This document shows positions 17,683-24,156 of a stretch of 64,000 nucleotides of DNA, piece after piece. The notes under the pieces are model-generated. The model worked only from the letters and a program-made list of their open reading frames with translations. It ran no database searches and was not told the origin of the DNA. Origin of the DNA: Seonamhaeicola sp. S2-3 (lineage in GTDB: Bacteria; Bacteroidota; Bacteroidia; Flavobacteriales; Flavobacteriaceae). Position 1 is the stretch's first letter. Every line of letters starts with the position of its first letter. The stretch spans positions 259,001 through 323,000 of the forward strand of contig NZ_CP019389.1 in NCBI RefSeq assembly GCF_001971785.1, given 5' to 3'. A program made the position numbers and the translations under genes.

Positions 17683-18663
17683 TTAACCTACAAACCATCC
17701 AAAATTTAATAGCAATACAACAGATATTATTAAAACCCAAAAAGGAACTAAGGTTATTGCAATCACAAACCTGAAGGTAGACACAAACTCTAACTCTGTA
17801 ATTTTTGACTGAACAGCTAATTTCCAAATAGTGTAAGGCACTATTAAATTAATTATAAGCAATAATTTGAAGATACTTTTTAAACCACTAACTTTAGATG
17901 TTTCTTTTTTGTTACAGCTTATAAAACCACTTTCAATACACTTATTTACTTCTTTTGGCTTTAAAAAATCAACATGCAAAGCCTTTAACTTGTTTAAAAC
18001 ATCCTCATAATGTTCCTGTGGAATATGAGTAGTTAGTTTCTTTAATTCTGAATAAACAGCCTCTTTTAGAGCATTAACATTATCATGTCTATTTTTTGAA
18101 ATAAATTCTTTTGCTGCTATAGGTTTCCCAAAAATTAAAGAGGTGCTATCAGGAAAATTTAGAGCATCTTGATAATTGAATCCAATCGGGACTAATTGTA
18201 AATCTATATTCGGATATTTTTCTAAAGTATCAAAAACTATTCTAGTAAAGCCCTTGCTAAGCGGCCTTACGCGTCTTTCTAAATTATGGTTGCCTTCAGG
18301 AAAAATTACAATTGCCTCGTTTTGGTACAACAACTTAGAGCATGTTTCAAAAATGGCATTGTTATTTGTTAAACTATGCCATCCGTCTCTAATTCTATAC
18401 ACCGGAAGCATTTGTAAACTCTTTAAAATTTTACTTATAAGCGTTTTTTTAAAAACGGCAGCTCTAGTAAGAAAAAAAGAAAACCTATTAGCGTAAACGG
18501 CAATTAACAAAGGGTCTAAAAGCGCATTCTGGTGATTTCCTAAAAGTAAAACGGGTTTATCTTTTGGTATATTGTTAATACCATGAACTAGTACTTTTTT
18601 AAAGTAGAAAAACATTCCTAACCTTAAATACATGCGTACGCTATATAACCAAATTTTTTTCAA
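17683..18663 (-). CDS. PlsC-like glycerolipid acyltransferase with HX5D motif
   Basis: The 326-residue protein has an acyltransferase domain in its first 200 residues and two or three membrane helices at the C-terminus (about residues 260-325). GNHQNALLDPLL holds H44 and D50 with five residues between, where the textbook PlsC motif is HX4D; FPEGNHNLERRVRP at 121-134 matches the second, phosphate-binding motif. HX5DP forms are known in Gpt2/Sct1-type glycerol-3-phosphate acyltransferases, so this may add the first or second acyl chain to a glycerol-phosphate. It is followed by intergenic DNA and lies 10 bp downstream of the BASS gene on the same strand. Confidence 0.82.
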   Translation of the reverse strand: MKKIWLYSVRMYLRLGMFFYFKKVLVHGINNIPKDKPVLLLGNHQNALLDPLLIAVYANRFSFFLTRAAVFKKTLISKILKSLQMLPVYRIRDGWHSLTNNNAIFETCSKLLYQNEAIVIFPEGNHNLERRVRPLSKGFTRIVFDTLEKYPNIDLQLVPIGFNYQDALNFPDSTSLIFGKPIAAKEFISKNRHDNVNALKEAVYSELKKLTTHIPQEHYEDVLNKLKALHVDFLKPKEVNKCIESGFISCNKKETSKVSGLKSIFKLLLIINLIVPYTIWKLAVQSKITELEFVSTFRFVIAITLVPFWVLIISVVLLLNFGWFVG

Positions 18664-18673
18664 ATTGTATTGC

Positions 18674-19570
18674 TTAATTACCTTTAGAAGACCAATAAAA
18701 AGCTAGTGTTAACCCCGAAATAATATGCCAAATTCCCCAAAAAGCAGCTAAAATTGCCATGCCTCCTAAGCCATTAAAAAATGTAAAAATAAGTAATAAG
18801 CCCAATCCGGAATTTTGAATACCTGTTTCTATGGCTATGGTTTTTCTATTTTTAAAAGATAACTTAAATAGTATAGCTACGGCAAGCCCCAATAAAATAG
18901 CTAATATATTATGTGAAATACCTATAACCAGTACATGATGTATGTAGCTGTTAAAAATATCAATATTGTTTGAAAATGCAATAACTACTATAGCTGCAAA
19001 AATAAATATTGACAATGGCCTTAAAATTTTTGAAATCTTTAATGCCAATTGTGCTTTAAAATGCCTTAATACCATACCTAAAACCAGAGGAATCCCAAGA
19101 ATTAAAGTCACCAATTTCACTAATTCTAAAGGGTTTAACGCTACCTCTTTTAATAATTGTGTTGTAGGTTGATACAAACCTCCGTAAAACTGAAAATTGA
19201 ACGGTGTCATAACAATGGCAAAAAATGTTGCAAATGCGGTTAAACTAATAGACAGTGCCGTATTGCCTTTTGCCAAATGCGTCATAAAATTAGAAATATT
19301 ACCACCAGGACAAGCAGCCACCATCATCATACCTAAAGCAATACTTGGTTGTGGTTTAATAAAGCTAACTAATAAAAATGTTACAAAAGGCAGCAATATA
19401 AACTGAGACAATACACCAACAAAAACCAATTTGGGTTGCTTCAATAAATTTTTAAAATCGCTTAGTGTAATTCCTAAAGCTACCCCAAACATCACCACTG
19501 CTAATGCTATATTTAGCACCCACAGCCCACCGCTATCAAAGTTAATTTTTACAGAGTCTAGTTCTTGCAT
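18674..19570 (-). CDS. BASS family bile acid:sodium symporter-like transporter
   Basis: The 298-residue integral membrane protein has about nine to ten helices and the BASS family markers AACPGGNISNFMTHLAKGN and IETGIQNSGLGLLLIFTFF. Members import organic acids, pantoate, pyruvate or sulfate-linked anions with sodium; the substrate cannot be read from sequence. It is flanked closely by the PlsC-like gene downstream (10 bp) and the CsaA-like gene upstream (3 bp), so the three are probably one transcript. Confidence 0.9.
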   Translation of the reverse strand: MQELDSVKINFDSGGLWVLNIALAVVMFGVALGITLSDFKNLLKQPKLVFVGVLSQFILLPFVTFLLVSFIKPQPSIALGMMMVAACPGGNISNFMTHLAKGNTALSISLTAFATFFAIVMTPFNFQFYGGLYQPTTQLLKEVALNPLELVKLVTLILGIPLVLGMVLRHFKAQLALKISKILRPLSIFIFAAIVVIAFSNNIDIFNSYIHHVLVIGISHNILAILLGLAVAILFKLSFKNRKTIAIETGIQNSGLGLLLIFTFFNGLGGMAILAAFWGIWHIISGLTLAFYWSSKGN

Positions 19571-19573
19571 ACT

Positions 19574-19909
19574 TTAAGATACCGTGCTGCCGTTAACCAC
19601 TTTACTCTCTGGGTTTAAAAGCATGACATCTTTATCTTTAACAGCTCCTAAAACCAAACATTCACTCATAAATTTGGCTATTTGCTTTTTAGGTAAGTTT
19701 ACTACAGCTACAATTTGCCTTTGTAACAAATCTTCTTTTTTATATAGTGAAGTAATTTGAGCAGAAGATTTTTTAATGCCTAAAGCTCCAAAATCTATTA
19801 TTAATTGGTAAGCTGGTTTTTTAGCTTCAGGAAAATCATTAACCTCAATAATGGTTCCTACTCTTAAATCTACTTTGGTAAAATCTTCAAAAGTTATTGT
19901 CTTATTCAT
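19574..19909 (-). CDS. CsaA-like tRNA-binding domain protein
   Basis: A 111-residue protein made of one EMAPII/Arc1p OB-fold. Markers are FTKVDLRVGTIIEVNDFPEA, LIIDFGALGIKKSSAQIT, VAVVNLPKKQIAKFMSE, and the C-terminal LNPESKV. Stand-alone proteins of this type (CsaA) were described as export-related chaperones and can bind tRNA or peptides; the role here is unassigned. It heads a probable three-gene minus-strand unit with the BASS and acyltransferase genes and diverges from the thioredoxin-like gene over 49 bp. Confidence 0.9.
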   Translation of the reverse strand: MNKTITFEDFTKVDLRVGTIIEVNDFPEAKKPAYQLIIDFGALGIKKSSAQITSLYKKEDLLQRQIVAVVNLPKKQIAKFMSECLVLGAVKDKDVMLLNPESKVVNGSTVS

Positions 19910-19958
19910 TTTTTAAAAATACAAATAATCACGAACTTTGAAATAAAATCATTTTTTT

Positions 19959-20519
19959 ATGGCAAGAACACCTTCAAATATGCTTCCGTTAGGAACCTCA
20001 GCTCCTAATTTTTCATTACCTGACACCATATCTAATGCAACAATTGGATTAAACGATGTTAAAGGTGAAAAAGGTACTGTAATTATGTTTATTTGTAACC
20101 ACTGCCCTTTTGTTATTCATGTGAATTCTGAAATTGTTGCTATAGCTAATGCCTATACAAAAAAGGGAATTGGTTTTGTTGCAATTTCTAGTAACGACGT
20201 TGTAAACTACCCACAAGATAGTCCAGAAAACATGAAAATTCATGCAAAAAAAGAAGGCTATCCGTTTCCTTATTTATATGATGAGTCTCAAGAAATTGCA
20301 AAAGCTTATGACGCTGCCTGTACGCCAGATTTTTATGTTTTTGATAACCATTTAAAATTGGTTTACAGAGGCCAATTAGATGACTCTAGACCCGAAAACG
20401 GGAAGCCTTTAAATGGTAAAGACTTAAGGCATGCTTTAGACTGTTTAATAGAAAATAAAGAAAATACAGCTTTACAAAAACCTAGTCTTGGATGTAATAT
20501 TAAATGGAAAACTAATTAA
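19959..20519 (+). CDS. Thioredoxin-fold (AhpC/TSA-like) protein
   Basis: The 186-residue protein begins with MLPLGTSAPNFSLPD, a peroxiredoxin/redoxin-type entry, and has C46-N-H-C49 (FICNHCPFVIHV) at the position of the thioredoxin active site. Later ISSNDVVNYPQDSPENMK and ACTPDFYVFDNHLKLVYRGQ match the thioredoxin family protein common in Bacteroidota, including the cis-proline TP. No signal peptide is seen, so it is probably cytoplasmic. A near-match promoter box (GAACTTTG, 19933-19940) precedes it. The 3' end overlaps the convergent GNAT gene by 8 bp. The substrate is unknown. Confidence 0.9.
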   Translation: MARTPSNMLPLGTSAPNFSLPDTISNATIGLNDVKGEKGTVIMFICNHCPFVIHVNSEIVAIANAYTKKGIGFVAISSNDVVNYPQDSPENMKIHAKKEGYPFPYLYDESQEIAKAYDAACTPDFYVFDNHLKLVYRGQLDDSRPENGKPLNGKDLRHALDCLIENKENTALQKPSLGCNIKWKTN

Positions 20520-20997
20520 AATTTAGTTGCCAAAAGCCCACATTTTGCCATTTACCAAACTTAAATCCTACTTCTTTTAATTCGGCAACTTGTTTAAAAC
20601 CAAATTTTTCATGAAGCTTAACACTAGCATCATTGGGAATGGTTAAAACTCCCATTACAGAATGAAAATTTTGTTGTTTTAATAGGCTTAATAACTTTGT
20701 GTAAAGTATGGTTCCTATTTGTTTTCCGTGTGCTGTATGCTTTACATAAACGGTAGCTTCTACCGTTCCGTTATAGGCTGGTTTGGGTCTAAACTTACTT
20801 CCGTAAGCAAAACCTAATATAGTGTTATCTTCTTCAAAAACTATCAAAGGGTATGCTTTATTTATTCTATGCAATTTTTCAGAATACACCTCAAAAGCAA
20901 CAGGTTCTGTATCAAACGTAGCAACAGAATTTACTACATAGTAGTTATAAATATCAAGGAGTTGCTGTGTATCTTCAGTTTTAAAACTTCTAACCAT
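20512..20997 (-). CDS. GNAT family N-acetyltransferase (phosphinothricin acetyltransferase-like)
   Basis: A 161-residue GNAT protein. The acetyl-CoA-binding segment VEATVYVKHTAHGKQIGTIL (motif A, with Q/R-x2-G) lies in the middle, and the start resembles the phosphinothricin/methionine sulfone acetyltransferase group (DIYNYYVVNSVATFDTEP). VMGVLTIPNDASVKLHEKFGF also fits that group. Members acetylate amino-acid-like compounds, but the substrate is not evident. The preceding YfiT-like gene ends exactly at its start codon, so the two are probably co-transcribed. Confidence 0.92.
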   Translation of the reverse strand: MVRSFKTEDTQQLLDIYNYYVVNSVATFDTEPVAFEVYSEKLHRINKAYPLIVFEEDNTILGFAYGSKFRPKPAYNGTVEATVYVKHTAHGKQIGTILYTKLLSLLKQQNFHSVMGVLTIPNDASVKLHEKFGFKQVAELKEVGFKFGKWQNVGFWQLNFN

Positions 20998-21543
20998 TTA
21001 CATCCAACCTTTACGTTTAAGCAAATTTTCTATATGTGCATAATGGTGATTACTATGCCACGCGTAAAAACCTATATTGTAAGATAGTAATACTTCTGAG
21101 TTGCTGTCTGGATGAATAAAAATTTTATTTAACGCTTCTTGAGATAATCCTTTTAACAAATAAACGAGTTTGTAGTGAATGGCCTTGATATGCTCCAAAG
21201 ACATTTGTATTGGTGCCGTTTTACTATCATTTAAAGCAGCCCAATCTGCTTCATTATAGGGTTTTATTACTGGTTTATCTTCGGTTAAAGCCCATTTAAA
21301 ACGCGTATAACTATGATGAATACTATCTGCCACATGATGCACTACCTGCCTAATGGTCCACCCTTCTGGCCTATATTGAGTATCTAACTGTTCTTTTGTT
21401 AAATGTTTTACTAAGGCTTCAAATGTAATTGGAAATTTTTCTAAAACCGAAATCCAATCATCTATATGTTTTTTTGTGATGGTATCAGGACATTCAAACT
21501 GTCCAATAGGGTATTTTAATTGTTGTAACGTTGCAGCATCCAT
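20998..21543 (-). CDS. YfiT/DinB-superfamily metal-binding hydrolase or thiol transferase
   Basis: The 181-residue four-helix protein has YPIGQFECPDTITKKHIDDW at the start, WTIRQVVHHVADSIHHSYTR in the centre and WHSNHHYAHI near the end; the last two supply the histidines that bind a divalent metal in the DinB superfamily. This matches the YfiT family, of which some members are bacillithiol S-transferases in Firmicutes; whether a thiol is used here is unknown. It abuts the GNAT gene with no gap. Confidence 0.9.
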   Translation of the reverse strand: MDAATLQQLKYPIGQFECPDTITKKHIDDWISVLEKFPITFEALVKHLTKEQLDTQYRPEGWTIRQVVHHVADSIHHSYTRFKWALTEDKPVIKPYNEADWAALNDSKTAPIQMSLEHIKAIHYKLVYLLKGLSQEALNKIFIHPDSNSEVLLSYNIGFYAWHSNHHYAHIENLLKRKGWM

Positions 21544-21586
21544 AAATATAAATTTTATACCCTCCTAAAATAAGGATAATTCAAAT

Positions 21587-22009
21587 TTAAAATACTTTAA
21601 CTGCCGAACTTTTTGCTAATTCAATGGCTTCCTTTAATGAAGTAAAATTTTTAATTTTTTTATAAAAGAATAAATTTTCAAATATTAAATTGAATTTTCC
21701 TTTAGGAGTAGCGCTTACAACGTAATATTCTTTTAACTTATAATTGCTTCTAAAAAACTTTAACCAATCTTGAGCAACAACAGAGTAAGAGTGAATTCTA
21801 TTAGAAATATAAATTAAATCTTTTCCATCGGTTCCTAAATAACAGGCAACATCATCTGCTATTGGTTTTCCGTGGTTGTCCCATGTATATTCAATACCTT
21901 CATTAACTTCAACAACAATAAAACCTTTAAAAATAAACACAGTAGCATAAGGATAATTTAATTCCTTTAAAACTTCGGCATAAAAAACTGTTTTTTTAAC
22001 ACTAATCAT
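21587..22009 (-). CDS. Small SpoIIAA/STAS-like protein
   Basis: A 140-residue soluble protein with alternating strand-helix pattern similar to the protein at 6106-6492: both carry a VNEG segment, a short HSY motif (ISNRIHSYSV here, INKKHSYTYT there) and a C-terminal helix of the DEA/KEAIxW type. The fold is likely the SpoIIAA-like/STAS one, with no assigned function. It is on the same strand as the YfiT-like and GNAT genes but 43 bp upstream of them. The terminator at 22087-22118 separates it from the PPIase gene. Confidence 0.55.
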   Translation of the reverse strand: MISVKKTVFYAEVLKELNYPYATVFIFKGFIVVEVNEGIEYTWDNHGKPIADDVACYLGTDGKDLIYISNRIHSYSVVAQDWLKFFRSNYKLKEYYVVSATPKGKFNLIFENLFFYKKIKNFTSLKEAIELAKSSAVKVF

Positions 22010-22086
22010 TATTACTTAAAGTTAGGATAGTTTTTTATATATGTAAAAAAAACTCGATGAACACTGTAGAATTTCCTCTAAACAAA

Positions 22087-22118
22087 AAGAAAAGCACTTC
22101 TTACGAAATGCTTTTCTT
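22087..22118 (-). terminator. Intrinsic terminator of the PPIase gene
   Basis: AAGAAAAGCA (22087-22096) pairs with TGCTTTTCTT (22109-22118) around a 12-nt loop. On the minus strand the stem runs into TTTTTGTTT, as expected of a rho-independent terminator for the gene ending at 22141. Confidence 0.75.
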
Positions 22119-22140
22119 ATATTAAAAAAAATAATGCTTC

Positions 22141-23073
22141 TTATTTTACATTCATTAATTCTACATCAAAAATTAGTGTAGCGTTTGGAGGAATAACACC
22201 ACCAGCGCCTCTACTGCCATATCCTAAATGACTAGGAATTACTAAACGGGCTTTATCACCTACATTTAATAATTGAATACCTTCATCCCAACCAGGAATT
22301 ACTTGCCCTACGCCAATTGGAAAATCTATAGGCTGATTTCTCTTGTAAGAAGAATCGAAAACAGTACCATCAGCTAATTGTCCTTTATAATGAACAGAAA
22401 CGGTTTTACCTTTTTCTGGTTTTGCTCCATCTCCTTTTTGAATAATTTGGTATCTCAAACCACTTTCGGTCTTTTCAAAACCTGCTGCAAGTTTATCTAA
22501 TTCGGTCTCTGCTTTTGCTTTTGCTTCTGCTTCTCGTTTTTCTCTAGCACCTTCAAAAGTTCTAAAAGCTTCTACAGCATTAAAAGCTTCTGCTTCTGCT
22601 CCTACTCTAAGAATTTCTAAAGTCTCAATAGTATCGCCTTGAGCAATAGCATCTACCACGTCTTGTCCTTCTGTAACTTTACCAAAAACGGTGTGGTTAT
22701 TGTCTAACCAAGGGGTTTCAACGTGTGTTATAAAAAACTGACTACCATTAGTACCGGGTCCTGCATTGGCCATAGAAAGTACACCGGGGCCATCATGCTT
22801 TAAATCTGGGTGAAATTCGTCATCAAACTGGTAACCTGGATTTCCTGTACCTGTACCCTGTGGGCAGCCACCTTGAATCATAAAATCTGGAATTACCCTG
22901 TGGAATTTTAATCCATCATAATAAGGCGTACCTTGAGGTTTAACAGCATTCTCTAAATTACCTTCTGCTAAAGCTACAAAGTTACCTACGGTACCAGGCG
23001 TTTTTTTGTATTCTAAAGCAACTAAAATTTCGCCTTTTGTGGTGTTGAATTTTGCGTATAATCCGTCTTGCAT
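22141..23073 (-). CDS. Peptidylprolyl isomerase, cyclophilin-FKBP fusion
   Basis: The 310-residue protein joins two unrelated prolyl isomerase folds. Residues 1 to about 155 form a cyclophilin (LKFHRVIPDFMIQGGCPQG, GSQFFITHVETPWLDNNHTV), residues 160-190 are a charged, alanine-rich linker, and residues 200-310 form an FKBP domain (GKTVSVHYKGQLADGTVFD, IPGWDEGIQLLNVGDKARL, YGSRGAGGVIPPNATLIFD). No signal peptide is seen, so it is probably cytoplasmic. Both active sites look complete. The gene has its own promoter box (23096-23103) and terminator. I know this fusion from other Flavobacteriia. Confidence 0.93.
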   Translation of the reverse strand: MQDGLYAKFNTTKGEILVALEYKKTPGTVGNFVALAEGNLENAVKPQGTPYYDGLKFHRVIPDFMIQGGCPQGTGTGNPGYQFDDEFHPDLKHDGPGVLSMANAGPGTNGSQFFITHVETPWLDNNHTVFGKVTEGQDVVDAIAQGDTIETLEILRVGAEAEAFNAVEAFRTFEGAREKREAEAKAKAETELDKLAAGFEKTESGLRYQIIQKGDGAKPEKGKTVSVHYKGQLADGTVFDSSYKRNQPIDFPIGVGQVIPGWDEGIQLLNVGDKARLVIPSHLGYGSRGAGGVIPPNATLIFDVELMNVK

Positions 23074-23095
23074 TGTTCTAATTTTTAAGAAAGTG

Positions 23096-23103
23096 CAAAG
23101 ATA
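23096..23103 (-). promoter_or_regulatory. -7 box of the PPIase gene
   Basis: The minus strand reads TATCTTTG (TAnnTTTG) about 22 nt upstream of the ATG at 23073. Confidence 0.55.
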
Positions 23104-23180
23104 GGGAAAGCATGGTAATTTTTACAGCTTGATTTCATGGATTTTAATTGGTTTTAATACTTTTAATGCAATGGTAAATC

Positions 23181-23240
23181 CTATTGACTTTGTGAGAAAA
23201 ATTGCCGAACTTTGTTTAACGTTGGATATAAGTCATTAAA
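23181..23240 (+). promoter_or_regulatory. Promoter-leader element, copy 2 (matches 381-440)
   Basis: The segment aligns to 381-440 at 45 of 60 positions without gaps. The -7 box position holds GAACTTTG, one change from consensus, with a TTG at 23184-23186. Similarity continues through GGATATAA and TCATT. Promoter activity is inferred. Confidence 0.55.
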
Positions 23241-23268
23241 ACAACGTATATCCTTTAAGTTAAACAAA
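23211..23268 (+). repeat. Nested inverted repeat before the DUF6090 gene
   Basis: TTTGTTTAAC (23211-23220) pairs with GTTAAACAAA (23259-23268), and inside it GGATATA (23224-23230) pairs with TATATCC (23247-23253). The spacers are 3 and 5 nt and the loop 16 nt. The outer ends fit RYYYAAC and GTTRRRY. A competing pairing ACGTTG/CAACGT is also possible. It lies in the leader of the gene at 23287. Confidence 0.7.
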
Positions 23269-23286
23269 CCAACCAAAAATTAACCA

Positions 23287-24030
23287 ATGATAAAATTCTT
23301 TAGAAAAATTAGACAGAAACTACTCTCTGAAAACAAATTCAGTAAATATCTAATTTATGCCATTGGAGAAATTGTACTAGTTGTTATTGGAATTTTGATT
23401 GCATTGTCAATCAATAATTGGAACCAAGAACGAATCCAGAAGCTTGAAGAACAAACCTTTGTAAAGAACATTCATACTGAATATTTGCAAAACAAAACGA
23501 TTATAAAAAGAAGAATTGAGGAAGCTGAATTATGTGAGGCAGCCCTTAAACAATTAATGAACATTATGGGTAAAGACGAAGATTATCTTAAAAAGCAAAA
23601 TATCGACAGTTTACTTTTTATTGCCTTTGACCCTCCTATATTCAGACCCTCTGAAAACACCATTTCTGGGCTCATACAATCAGGACGTTTGGATTTGCTC
23701 CAAAATAAGGAATTAGTTAATTTAATATATAATTGGGGACGAACGATGAAGGCGTTGACAGATAGAACAACAAGATTTACTTCAATATCTGATAACCATA
23801 TTTCTCCATACTTATCAAAAAAATATTCCTATAAAGATATCGATACCTATGGTCCATTAAATTGGAAAGAAAAATCAAACCTGAAGGTGGATAAACTTCA
23901 AATTTTTAAAGAAATTGAATTCGAAAATCTTACTGACAATTTTTTATACTGGATGGTAGATAACAAAAATCTGTTTATAGAATTAGACCAATTGATTGAT
24001 AAAATTCTTAAGGAAACTCAAAATGATTAA
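23287..24030 (+). CDS. DUF6090 family membrane-anchored protein
   Basis: The 247-residue protein starts with MIKFFRKIRQKLLSENKFSK, then one membrane helix at about residues 25-45 (GEIVLVVIGILIALSINNWN) and a long, charged, mostly helical domain outside or inside the membrane. This N-terminal layout is diagnostic of DUF6090, a family abundant and often multi-copy in Flavobacteriia, with no known function. It is an isolated gene between a divergent PPIase gene and a convergent recQ, with an unusual leader shared with the orphan gene at 511. A motif resembling the leader recurs after the stop at 24054-24072. Confidence 0.85.
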   Translation: MIKFFRKIRQKLLSENKFSKYLIYAIGEIVLVVIGILIALSINNWNQERIQKLEEQTFVKNIHTEYLQNKTIIKRRIEEAELCEAALKQLMNIMGKDEDYLKKQNIDSLLFIAFDPPIFRPSENTISGLIQSGRLDLLQNKELVNLIYNWGRTMKALTDRTTRFTSISDNHISPYLSKKYSYKDIDTYGPLNWKEKSNLKVDKLQIFKEIEFENLTDNFLYWMVDNKNLFIELDQLIDKILKETQND

Positions 24031-24053
24031 ATTATAAATAACGAAAGCACAAG

Positions 24054-24072
24054 AACGTGTATAATTAATTGC
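24054..24072 (+). repeat. Leader-like motif downstream of the DUF6090 gene
   Basis: AACGTGTATAATTAATTGC resembles the leader segment beginning AACGTTGGATATAAGTCATT at 23219 once a 4-nt gap is allowed. It lies 24 nt after the DUF6090 stop codon and could be the other end of a cassette-like unit. Two short, AT-rich motifs may also match by chance. Confidence 0.35.
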
Positions 24073-24156
24073 GACTACGCTCAGTACAGATTTACTAAAC
24101 CTCACCAACGTAGGAGGTAGCCACTACCCGAAAGCCTTACCCGAAAAAATATTTAA

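Noticed and set aside
23211-24072. A full integron cassette array around the DUF6090 gene
   Set aside because: There is no integrase, only one candidate site with attC-like ends, and a weak second motif. Kept only as a hypothesis in the findings.
24034-24156. Possible tRNA or small RNA gene after DUF6090
   Set aside because: No cloverleaf or other recognisable RNA structure could be drawn; only the leader-like motif was kept.
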